6,787 bases of DNA from Reyranella sp. (GTDB lineage Bacteria; Pseudomonadota; Alphaproteobacteria; Reyranellales; Reyranellaceae), in the NCBI GenBank assembly GCA_030681635.1, contig JAUXRT010000218.1, positions 1 through 6,787 on the forward strand, written 5' to 3'. Under the pieces are notes generated by a model. The model ran no database searches. It was not told the DNA's origin and saw nothing but the letters and a program-made list of their open reading frames with translations. A program made the translations under genes and the position numbers. This document shows, piece after piece, positions 1 to 6,250 of the stretch. The first letter of the stretch is position 1. Each line of letters starts with the position of its first letter.

Positions 1-725
1 GCAAAGGCCTCGTCTTCGCTATCGACCGCCTCGTCGATGGCGCCGGCGCGAAGCTGGATTTCCCAGCCGCCCAGTTCCTGCTTGTCGTACTGCTTGGGGC
101 TGAGCCTGTTCACCACCGGCGGGCCGGCGACGAACATCGCCGAGATTTCCTTCACCATCACGGAATAATGCGTGGCGGCAAGACGCGCTGCACCCAGCCC
201 GGCGACGGAGCCGAGCCCGAGCCCGACGGTCGGCACGGTGCCCATGTTCTGCACGACCCATTCCCAGCCGCTGACACCCGGAACATTGGCCCGGCCGGTC
301 GTCTCGATGGTCTTCACCGAGCCGCCGCCGCCTGAGCCCTCGATCATGCGGATCACGGGCACGCGGTATTGGTTGGCATAGCGTTCGATGAAGTTGGACT
401 TCTCCTTGATCGTGGCGTCGGCCGAGCCGCCACGCACGGTGAAGTCGTCGCCGCTGACGGCCACGGGCCGGCCGTCGATCTTGCCGCGGCCCATCACGGC
501 GTTGGCCGGCATCAGGTCGATCAGGTCGTTGCGGCCGTCGTATTCGGCCTTGCCGGCGATGCTGCCGAGCTCGCGGAAGGAGTCCTTGTCGAGCAGCCGG
601 TCGATGCGCTCGCGGACCGTCAGGCGGCCGCCGTCATGCTGGCGCTTGACCTTGTCGGCGCCACCCATGCGCTTCGTCATTTCCTGACGGCGCCGCAGCT
701 CGTCCATCTCCGGTTGCCAACTCAT
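1..725 (-). CDS. Acyl-CoA carboxylase carboxyltransferase (beta) subunit, N-terminal part
   Basis: The reading frame is open from an ATG at 725 to the left edge (241 codons), so the C-terminal half lies outside the window. The protein begins MSWQPEMDELRRRQEMTKRM. It then shows the family pattern RLTVRERIDRLLDKDSF (about 34-50), GDDFTVRGGSAD (92-103), a glycine-rich turn EGSGGGG (129-135), GSVAGLGAARLAA (172-184) and MFVAGPPVV (197-205). These match the crotonase-fold carboxyltransferase of propionyl-, methylmalonyl- or methylcrotonyl-CoA carboxylases, which moves CO2 from carboxybiotin to an acyl-CoA in the cytoplasm. A GGGGAA ribosome-binding site (738-733) lies 7 nt upstream and supports this start. 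The substrate cannot be told from this half. A biotin carboxylase partner would be expected beyond the left edge. Its gene is divergent from the DoxX gene. I am confident of the family and not of the substrate. Confidence 0.88.
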   Translation of the reverse strand, partial: MSWQPEMDELRRRQEMTKRMGGADKVKRQHDGGRLTVRERIDRLLDKDSFRELGSIAGKAEYDGRNDLIDLMPANAVMGRGKIDGRPVAVSGDDFTVRGGSADATIKEKSNFIERYANQYRVPVIRMIEGSGGGGSVKTIETTGRANVPGVSGWEWVVQNMGTVPTVGLGLGSVAGLGAARLAATHYSVMVKEISAMFVAGPPVVNRLSPKQYDKQELGGWEIQLRAGAIDEAVDSEDEAF

Positions 726-732
726 CGCGCGA

Positions 733-738
733 TTCCCC
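733..738 (-). promoter_or_regulatory. Ribosome-binding site of the carboxyltransferase gene
   Basis: Read on the minus strand, GGGGAA sits 7 nt before the ATG at 725. It is the only clear Shine-Dalgarno-like match near that start. I found no convincing -35/-10 pair for this gene in the 111-bp divergent gap. Confidence 0.55.
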
Positions 739-801
739 GGTCCGGTTGTTTCAATCGTCTCAAATCGGTCGAGTCTCGTACCAATGCCCGGCTTGACCGG
801 C

Positions 802-807
802 TACACT
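802..807 (+). promoter_or_regulatory. Possible -10 element for the DoxX gene
   Basis: TACACT (4/6 to TATAAT), preceded by GC, lies about 30 nt before the ATG at 837. Transcription would start near 814, leaving a 5' leader of roughly 23 nt that holds the ribosome-binding site. No good -35 stands 16-18 nt upstream; the nearby TTGACC (793-798) is too close. The call rests mainly on likeness to the GCTANNNT elements ahead of the other two plus-strand genes. Confidence 0.3.
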
Positions 808-822
808 GAATGCATCCGAGCC

Positions 823-828
823 GGGGAG
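823..828 (+). promoter_or_regulatory. Ribosome-binding site that decides the DoxX start
   Basis: GGGGAG lies 8 nt before the ATG at 837. The earlier in-frame ATG at 810 has no such site, and its codons overlap the likely transcription start region. The 837 start is therefore preferred. Confidence 0.65.
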
Positions 829-836
829 CTGGGCCG

Positions 837-1232
837 ATGGACGAAACGGGCAACAGCAGCGTGCTGCTGGTGGCAAGGTGCCTGCTGGCCAGCCTTTTCC
901 TGTGGTCGGGGATCGGCAAGATCACGGGCTACGACGCCGCCGGCCAATTCATGATGCAGCATGGCACGATCGGCATGTTGCTTCCGGTGGCGATCATCGT
1001 CGAGATCGGCGGGGCGGCTCTGCTGATCGTCGGCTTCAAGGTGAGATTTGCCGCCCTGGGGCTCGCCGGCTTCTGCGTGGTGACGGCCCTGCTGTTCCAC
1101 GCCAACTTCACCGACCGCGCACAGATGACCCATTTCCTCAAGAATGTCGCGCTCGCGGGTGGCCTGCTCGCGCTCTACGTCTCGGGACCCGGTCGCATGT
1201 CGTTCGACGGCGTCGAGGAGAGCAGCGACTAA
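837..1232 (+). CDS. DoxX family membrane protein
   Basis: This is a 131-residue protein with four predicted hydrophobic helices, at about 8-28, 46-66, 71-88 and 100-118. The first helix carries the DoxX signature, a leading Arg and FLWSGIGKITGY (21-32). The second shows EIGGAALLIVGFKVRFAALG (56-75), and LFHANF follows (86-91). The size and pattern fit the DoxX family of inner-membrane proteins. Members have been linked to oxidative-stress complexes and quinone-associated functions, but most have no known reaction. The start at 837 is chosen over 810 because of its ribosome-binding site. The gene converges on pxpC with only 10 bp between stop codons, and it is divergent from the carboxylase. 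It looks like a single-gene unit. Its role here is unknown. Confidence 0.87.
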   Translation: MDETGNSSVLLVARCLLASLFLWSGIGKITGYDAAGQFMMQHGTIGMLLPVAIIVEIGGAALLIVGFKVRFAALGLAGFCVVTALLFHANFTDRAQMTHFLKNVALAGGLLALYVSGPGRMSFDGVEESSD

Positions 1233-1242
1233 GCGGGCGACC

Positions 1243-2277
1243 TCAGCCCTCGTAGACAACGCCGTCGATCAGATTCTCCTCGTACAGACGGGCGAGGTCG
1301 ATACCGCCGGGAGGGCGCGCGACCTTGAAGTCGGCGATGGCGCGCGCGATCCGCGATTCCTGATCGCGGCGTAGCTTCTCCGCTTCTTCCACGGTGACCG
1401 GCTGGAAGCGCACCGCCTGGCCCGGCAGCAAGCGGCCCAGCCGCGGCAGGTCGACCGAGGCCACGGTGGCGATCTTCGGATAGCCGCCCACGGTCTGGCG
1501 GTCGGCCAGCAGCACGATGGGCAGGCCGGCGCCAGGAACCTGGATGGCGCCGGGGCCGATCCCGTCGGAGATGATGTCGGCACCTTTGGCGTGCGCGATC
1601 ACAGGGCCCTCGAAGCGGATGCCCATGCGGTCCGCCTCCTTGGAGACGCGATAGTCCGATTCCACGAAGGTGCGCCGGCCGTCGGCGGTGAAGTAATCCT
1701 CCTGCGGCCCCCAGACGACTCGGATCGGCCCGCTGCCGTAGTCGAAGGGCGCCGCGAGCTTGCGATCATCGGCAGGCACCGCCTGTGCGTGAGCCAGCGG
1801 AAGGGAATCACCCTGGCCGAGCTTGCGGCCCTCCATGCCGCCGACGCCGGCGCGCGCATAGGTGGAGAGGCTCCCCATGAAAGGAGGCAAGGCAAAGCCG
1901 CCGGCCACGGCGAGATAGGCCGTGCTCGATCCTTCGATCATGCCGACCCGCAGGATCTGGCCGCGCTTCAACAGATGGGTGCGATCCGACTCCAGCGGTT
2001 TGGGCGGTGCATCGGGAGCCTCGATGACGGCGGGCGACAGCGGCCCGACCAGCGCCACGCGCACGCTGTCGGCCTCGACCAGCAGGTCGGGGCCCATGAC
2101 GCCGATTTCCAGCCCCGCCATGCCGGGGGGATTACCCAGGAGCGCATTGGCGAGCCGCAGCCCGATGCGGTCCATCGCCCCCGCGGTCGGCATGCCGAGC
2201 GCCATGAAGCCCGTGCGGCCGAGATCCTGCAACGTGTCGAATAGGCCAGGCCGGACGACCTTCAGTGCCGCGCTCAT
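1243..2277 (-). CDS. pxpC: 5-oxoprolinase subunit C-like (KipA/AHS2 family, biotin-dependent carboxyltransferase fold)
   Basis: This 344-residue cytoplasmic protein has the AHS2 family pattern throughout. It shows TLQDLGRTG (15-23), GMPTAGAMD (28-36), AVAGGF..PPFMGSLSTYAR (124-142), YRVSKEADRMGIRFEG (209-224) and GPGAIQVPGAGLPIVLLADR (241-260), followed by QTVGGYPKIA. In known systems PxpC joins PxpB and PxpA to hydrolyse 5-oxoproline (pyroglutamate) to glutamate with ATP. The family is often named biotin-dependent carboxyltransferase or allophanate hydrolase subunit 2 from domain likeness alone. Its ATG overlaps the pxpB stop codon as ATGA (2274-2277), and it has only a weak ribosome-binding site, so translational coupling is likely. 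Its motifs look standard, unlike the partner subunits here. Length is within the usual range of roughly 300-345 residues. Confidence 0.9.
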   Translation of the reverse strand: MSAALKVVRPGLFDTLQDLGRTGFMALGMPTAGAMDRIGLRLANALLGNPPGMAGLEIGVMGPDLLVEADSVRVALVGPLSPAVIEAPDAPPKPLESDRTHLLKRGQILRVGMIEGSSTAYLAVAGGFALPPFMGSLSTYARAGVGGMEGRKLGQGDSLPLAHAQAVPADDRKLAAPFDYGSGPIRVVWGPQEDYFTADGRRTFVESDYRVSKEADRMGIRFEGPVIAHAKGADIISDGIGPGAIQVPGAGLPIVLLADRQTVGGYPKIATVASVDLPRLGRLLPGQAVRFQPVTVEEAEKLRRDQESRIARAIADFKVARPPGGIDLARLYEENLIDGVVYEG

Positions 2278-3008
2278 GTGCGCACCAGGGTCGCCCAGTC
2301 GAACGTGCCGGCATCGACGTCGCGGGCGATGCGGTCGAAGGATTTGCGGTCGATGCGCTGGAATGACAGCGAATCGCCTGGCGCCAGGAACACCGGCTGC
2401 TCACGGCGCTTGTCGAACATCCAGAGTGGCGTGCGGCCGATCAGGTGCCAGCCGCCTGGACTCTCGAACGGATAGATCGTTGTCATGTCAATGGCGATGG
2501 CGACCGACGAGCGCGGCACCCGCACGCGCGGCTGGTCGCGCCGCGGCAGATAGAGGGACCGGTCGAGGCCCGCGACATAGGCCAGGCCCGGCATGAAGCC
2601 CAGCACGTAGACCTTGAAGGCCGATGCGAGGTGGGCCGCGATCACCTGCTCAACCGTCTTCTTGGTCCGCTTGGCAACCTCAGCCAGATCGGGTGCGAAT
2701 TCGGGATCGTCGTAGCAGCAAGGCAAGGTGATGCGGCGGCTTGCCATCCCAGCCGACAGGCCGCGGGCGATCAGCGTATCGATCCGGGGCTGCAGGTCGG
2801 CGCGGGAGGTGGCGAGCGGATCGTAGGCCACCATCAGCGAGCGCATGGTGGGCACCGTTTCGATCACGCCGGGAAGGTCGCCGGCTTCCCTGGCGCGGCC
2901 GACGGCGGCATGCAGCGCCATCACCCGGCCGTTGATCTCGGACGAAATTTCATTGCCGAATTCGACGGTAAAGGCGGTGTCGCCACAGGATAGGTACCGA
3001 ACGCTCAC
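2274..3008 (-). CDS. pxpB: 5-oxoprolinase subunit B-like (KipI/AHS1 family)
   Basis: This 244-residue protein shows AHS1 family landmarks. These are CGDTAFTVEFGNEI (8-21), a VPTMRSLMVAYDP strand (52-64), YVLGFMPGLAYVAGLD (134-149), and IYPFESPGGWHLIGRTPLWM (178-197). PxpB is the partner of PxpC in ATP-dependent 5-oxoproline hydrolysis; the Bacillus homologue KipI inhibits the kinase KinA. The start is GTG at 3008: an in-frame stop lies at 3035-3033, no ATG or GTG comes between them, and the N-terminus fits the family. No ribosome-binding site is visible before it. The segment usually reading VPAGSVxIAGxQTGIYP is here VPRSSVAIAIDMTTIYP (164-180), losing three glycines. It is the first gene of a pxpB-pxpC operon and divergent from pxpA. 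I am sure of the family; the exact substrate is less certain because of the altered segment. Confidence 0.9.
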   Translation of the reverse strand: MSVRYLSCGDTAFTVEFGNEISSEINGRVMALHAAVGRAREAGDLPGVIETVPTMRSLMVAYDPLATSRADLQPRIDTLIARGLSAGMASRRITLPCCYDDPEFAPDLAEVAKRTKKTVEQVIAAHLASAFKVYVLGFMPGLAYVAGLDRSLYLPRRDQPRVRVPRSSVAIAIDMTTIYPFESPGGWHLIGRTPLWMFDKRREQPVFLAPGDSLSFQRIDRKSFDRIARDVDAGTFDWATLVRT

Positions 3009-3014
3009 ATCTGC

Positions 3015-3021
3015 TAGGATA
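3015..3021. promoter_or_regulatory. Possible symmetric bidirectional -10 element between pxpB and pxpA
   Basis: TAGGATA reads as TAGGAT on the plus strand and TATCCT on the minus strand, each 4/6 to TATAAT. It sits inside the inverted repeat GCTA-GGA-TAGC (3013-3023). The 38-bp gap leaves little room for two separate promoters. A plus start near 3027 would give pxpA a leader of about 20 nt holding its ribosome-binding site; a minus start near 3009 would fall at the pxpB GTG. No clear -35 is seen for either direction, so this is tentative. Confidence 0.35.
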
Positions 3022-3033
3022 GCGACTTCGATT

Positions 3034-3040
3034 CAGGGAG
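3034..3040 (+). promoter_or_regulatory. Ribosome-binding site of pxpA
   Basis: CAGGGAG lies 6 nt before the ATG at 3047 and supports that start. The site is part of a small inverted repeat, GGGAGTCTCCC (3036-3046), that reaches to the base before the start codon. Confidence 0.65.
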
Positions 3041-3046
3041 TCTCCC

Positions 3047-3841
3047 ATGGCCGCGACCAATGCCGGATTCGTCAACATCAACTCCGACCTCGGCGAGAGC
3101 TTCGGGCCCTGGGTGATGGGCAACGATGCCGAGGTGCTGAAGATCGTGACCTCGGCCAATGTTGCCTGTGGCTTCCACGCCAGCGATCCCGTGGTCATGG
3201 TCGACACGGTCAAACTCTGCCAGCAGAACGGCGTCAGCATCGGCGCCCATCCCGGCTTTGCCGACCTCCAGGGCTTTGGCCGCCGGGTGATCAACCTCTC
3301 GGTCAAGGAGCTGGAGGCCAACATCGCCTACCAGCTCGGGGCGCTGCAGGCGATCGCCGCGCTGCACGGCGGCAAGGTCACCCATCTCAAGGTGCATGGC
3401 ATGATGGGCAACATGTCGGCCGAGAGCGCGGAGATGTCCGATGCGATCTGCCGCGCCACCAAGGCGGTCGATCGCGACCTCATCATCCTTGCCCAGGCCA
3501 ACACCGAGCAGGGCAAGGCCGCGCGCAAGCTCGGGCTGCGGGTGGCGGAGGAGGTCTTCGCCGACCGCACCTACACCGACGCCGGGTTCCTGACGCCGCG
3601 CAAGGAAGGCAATTCGATGATCAAGGATGCCGCCCAGGCAGTGGCCCATGTCCGCCGGATGGTCGATGAACAGGCGATCTATTCGACCTCGGGCAAGCGC
3701 ATTCCCTGCCAGGTCGATTCAATCTGTGTCCATGGCGATGGCCCGACCGCAGTGACGGTATCGACGGCGGTGCGTAAGGGCCTGGAAGCGGCGGGCATCC
3801 GCATCGTGACGCTGCCGGAGATGCCCAGCTTGCGGCACTGA
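3047..3841 (+). CDS. pxpA: 5-oxoprolinase subunit A-like (LamB/YcsF family)
   Basis: This 264-residue protein has LamB/YcsF landmarks. These are INSDLGESFG (11-20), SANVACGFHASDP (36-48), IGAHPGFADLQGFGRR (65-80), EEVFADRTYTDAGFLTPR (168-185) and ICVHGDGPTAV (226-236). In characterised bacteria PxpA works with PxpB and PxpC to open the lactam ring of 5-oxoproline with ATP, giving glutamate, in the cytoplasm. The conserved stretch usually reading KPHG(A/M)LYN is KVHGMMGN here (115-122): Lys115, His117, Gly118 and Asn122 are kept, but the Pro and Tyr are lost. FHAGD has become FHASD (43-47). The start has a good ribosome-binding site. The gene is divergent from pxpBC, whereas Escherichia coli has all three genes together on one strand. 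The family is certain; 5-oxoproline as the substrate is the default inference only. Confidence 0.9.
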   Translation: MAATNAGFVNINSDLGESFGPWVMGNDAEVLKIVTSANVACGFHASDPVVMVDTVKLCQQNGVSIGAHPGFADLQGFGRRVINLSVKELEANIAYQLGALQAIAALHGGKVTHLKVHGMMGNMSAESAEMSDAICRATKAVDRDLIILAQANTEQGKAARKLGLRVAEEVFADRTYTDAGFLTPRKEGNSMIKDAAQAVAHVRRMVDEQAIYSTSGKRIPCQVDSICVHGDGPTAVTVSTAVRKGLEAAGIRIVTLPEMPSLRH

Positions 3842-3849
3842 GCCCCAGC

Positions 3850-3877
3850 TTGTCGGACGCCTTCCCACCGCTATAGT
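3850..3877 (+). promoter_or_regulatory. Sigma-70-type promoter for the molybdoenzyme gene
   Basis: TTGTCG (3850-3855, 4/6 to TTGACA) and TATAGT (3872-3877, 5/6 to TATAAT) are separated by 16 bp, in the 77-bp gap after pxpA. Transcription would start near 3884, giving a leader of about 35 nt. This is the best promoter candidate in the window. It suggests that the downstream gene can be transcribed independently of pxpA, although read-through is also possible because no terminator is visible. Confidence 0.55.
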
Positions 3878-3907
3878 CCGCCCCTTCGCAGGGTAGATTT
3901 TGGTGGC

Positions 3908-3912
3908 GGGAG
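3908..3912 (+). promoter_or_regulatory. Ribosome-binding site of the molybdoenzyme gene
   Basis: GGGAG lies 6 nt before the ATG at 3919. It supports that start, which also gives an N-terminus (GKAQYIKRVEDNRLLTGSG) typical of the family. Confidence 0.6.
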
Positions 3913-3918
3913 TGGCGT

Positions 3919-6240
3919 ATGGCGGTGTTCGGTAAAGCCCAATATATCAAGCGTGTAGAGGATAATCGGCTGCTGACCGGCAGTGGTGGCTTCACCGACA
4001 ATCTCACCCGTCCCGACCAGGCACACCTCGTGCTGGTGCGCTCGCCCCATGCCCATGCGCGGATCGTCAACATCGACATCGCCGCTGCCAAAAACGCGCC
4101 TGGGGTGATCGCGGTCTTCACCTGGGAGGATATGGCCAAGGAAGGCTGTGGCGATTTCTCCTTCCCGGCGATGTTCCCCAATGCCGACGGCAGCAAGGCC
4201 GAGATGACGCCGCGGCGGTCGCTGGCGCACGAAGCCGTGCGCCATGTCGGCGAGGCGGTGGTGGCGATCGTGGCTGACACAAGGGAGCAGGCCCAGGATG
4301 CCGCCGAGCTGGTGGAGGTCGAGTACGATCAATTACCGGCCGTGACTGAGATCGAGGATGCGCTGAAGCCCGGTGCCGCCCAGGTCTGGAAAGGCGCGCC
4401 CGGCAACGTCGTGGGCTTCAATCGTTTCGGCGATGCCGCCAAGTCGGACGCGGCCTTCCAGCAGGCCGCCCATGTCGTGTCGCTCGACATCATGCACCAG
4501 CGGTTGATCGTGAACGCCATGGAGCCGCGGGCGGTGATGGCCGAATGGGACGGCGACCGGCTCGTCGTCCATATCGGCAGCCAGAACCCCTCGGTCACGC
4601 GGGACACGCTGGCCGACGTGATCCTGAAGATGCCGAAGGAGAAAGTCCGCGTCCTGGTCCGCGACATCGGCGGCGGCTTCGGCATGAAGGTGGGAATCCA
4701 GCCGGACGAGTCGGTGACGGTGTGGGCGGCCAAGGTGCTGAAGCGCCCGGTGAAGTGGTGCGCCGAACGCGGTGAGGAGTTCGCCGCCACGACAGCCGGC
4801 CGCGATCAGCTCCACAAGGCGTCGCTCGCACTCGACAAGGACGGGAAGATTCTGGCGCTGCGGATGGAGGCGTTCGCCAATATCGGCGCCTATCCCTCGC
4901 GCGCCGGTGTGGTCATCCCGCTGTTCGTCGGCCCCAAGGTGACGACCGGCACTTACGATGTTCCCGTCGTTGATCTCAGGATCACCTGCGTGATCACCAA
5001 CACGGCCACCATCGGCGCCTATCGTGGCGCCGGCCGGCCGGAATGCCTCCTCAACCTCGAGCGCCTGATGGACACCGCGTCGCGGCAGATCGGCATCGAT
5101 CCGGCCGAGCTGCGCCGCCGCAACTTCGTGCAGCCCGCGCAGATGCCCTACACCACGGCGATGGGCGAGAAGTACGATTCGGGTGACTTCAACCTATTCC
5201 TGACCAGGACGCTCGAGGCTGCCGACTGGACAGGCTTTGCCGGGCGCAAGGAAGAGGCCGAGAAGCGCGGCAAGCTCTACGGGCGTGGCCTCGCCTCGTA
5301 CGTCGAGTGGACCAGCGCCAACGTCATGAACGAGATGGCGCACTACGAGGTGAAGGCCGACGGCAAGGTCACGATCTGGATGGGCACCCAGGGCATGGGG
5401 CAGGGGCTGCAGACCAGCTTCACCCAGCTCGCCTCGGAACTGCTCGGCATCGACCCCTCACAGATCGAGATCGCCATGGGCGATTCGGACCGCGTGGGCG
5501 GCGTCGGCTCGATGGGCTCGCGCTCGGCCTATATCGGCGGCTCGGCGGTGCTGTCGGGCAGCGAAAAACTGGTGGCCAAGGGCAAGGATCTGGCCGCCGA
5601 CGCGCTCGAGGCCAGCGCTGCGGACATCGTCTATGCCGCCGGCAAGTTCACCATCGCCGGCACGGATCGCGGCATCGGCCTTGGCGACCTCGCCGCCAAG
5701 CAGCCCGACAAGCGCATCTACATCGAGAACGTGAACACGGTGGACGGCATCGCCTGGCCGAACGGCGCCCATGTCGGCGAGGTCGAGATCGATCCCGACA
5801 CCGGCCGGGTCGAGCTCAAGCGCTACACGACGGTCGACGATGTCGGTAAGCCGCTGCACCGCCCGATCGTGTTCGGGCAGATCCACGGCGGCTGTGCCCA
5901 GGGCATCGGTCAGGCACTGCTCGAGGAGAACGTCTACGATCGTGATTCCGGGCAGCTCATCACCGGCTCGTTCATGGACTATGCGATGCCGCGGGCCGAC
6001 ACATTCCCCGACTTCAACAACACCCTCGACGACAGCGTGCCGGCCAAGACCAATCCGATCGGCGCCAAGGGCGTGGGCGAATCGGGCACGGTCGGTTCGA
6101 CACCCACCGTGATGAATGCGATCATGGATGCGCTGTGGCCGCTCGGGGTGCGCAGCATCCAGATGCCGGCGACACCGCATCGCGTCTGGCAAGCGATCCG
6201 CAGCGTCAAGGATGACGCCAAGGGCAACGTCAAAGGGTGA
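3919..6240 (+). CDS. Xanthine dehydrogenase family molybdopterin-binding large subunit (form II CoxL-like)
   Basis: This 773-residue, apparently full-length molybdenum hydroxylase subunit begins with an a/b hammerhead domain (about 19-140, with RSPHAHARI at 41-49). Two molybdopterin-binding halves follow. Key motifs are DIGGGFGMK (249-257), GAYRGAGRPE (366-375), QGMGQGLQTSFTQ (491-503), GSRSAYIGGSA (533-543) and KGVGESG (717-723). Glu721 matches the catalytic glutamate of the family. True form I CO dehydrogenases have AYRCSFR with the Cu-binding cysteine; here Gly370 takes that place, so CO oxidation is unlikely. The family oxidises aldehydes or hydroxylates carbons of N-heterocycles using water, passing electrons through an iron-sulphur and usually an FAD subunit. 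Neither partner gene adjoins this one inside the window. No export signal is seen. It lies 77 bp after pxpA, has its own promoter candidate, and is followed after 10 bp by the SGNH gene. The substrate is unknown. Confidence 0.92.
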   Translation: MAVFGKAQYIKRVEDNRLLTGSGGFTDNLTRPDQAHLVLVRSPHAHARIVNIDIAAAKNAPGVIAVFTWEDMAKEGCGDFSFPAMFPNADGSKAEMTPRRSLAHEAVRHVGEAVVAIVADTREQAQDAAELVEVEYDQLPAVTEIEDALKPGAAQVWKGAPGNVVGFNRFGDAAKSDAAFQQAAHVVSLDIMHQRLIVNAMEPRAVMAEWDGDRLVVHIGSQNPSVTRDTLADVILKMPKEKVRVLVRDIGGGFGMKVGIQPDESVTVWAAKVLKRPVKWCAERGEEFAATTAGRDQLHKASLALDKDGKILALRMEAFANIGAYPSRAGVVIPLFVGPKVTTGTYDVPVVDLRITCVITNTATIGAYRGAGRPECLLNLERLMDTASRQIGIDPAELRRRNFVQPAQMPYTTAMGEKYDSGDFNLFLTRTLEAADWTGFAGRKEEAEKRGKLYGRGLASYVEWTSANVMNEMAHYEVKADGKVTIWMGTQGMGQGLQTSFTQLASELLGIDPSQIEIAMGDSDRVGGVGSMGSRSAYIGGSAVLSGSEKLVAKGKDLAADALEASAADIVYAAGKFTIAGTDRGIGLGDLAAKQPDKRIYIENVNTVDGIAWPNGAHVGEVEIDPDTGRVELKRYTTVDDVGKPLHRPIVFGQIHGGCAQGIGQALLEENVYDRDSGQLITGSFMDYAMPRADTFPDFNNTLDDSVPAKTNPIGAKGVGESGTVGSTPTVMNAIMDALWPLGVRSIQMPATPHRVWQAIRSVKDDAKGNVKG

Positions 6241-6250
6241 CGGGTAGGCG

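Noticed and set aside
810..836. Longer DoxX start at the ATG at 810
   Set aside because: It has no ribosome-binding site, overlaps the probable promoter region and adds residues outside the family pattern; the ATG at 837 has GGGGAG at good spacing.
1235..1249. Possible terminator hairpin GGGC...GCCC between the converging DoxX and pxpC genes
   Set aside because: The stem is only 4 bp with a 7-nt loop and no T-run on either side, so it is not distinguishable from chance in GC-rich DNA.
2987..3022. Direct repeat AGGATAG (2987-2993 and 3016-3022) as an operator pair
   Set aside because: The repeat is seven bases long, the first copy lies inside pxpB, and the 29-bp spacing is not a whole number of helical turns; chance is adequate.
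3919..6240. Naming the molybdoenzyme as aerobic CO dehydrogenase CoxL
   Set aside because: The form I loop AYRCSFR with its cysteine is absent; the loop is AYRGAGR, so only the family name is justified.
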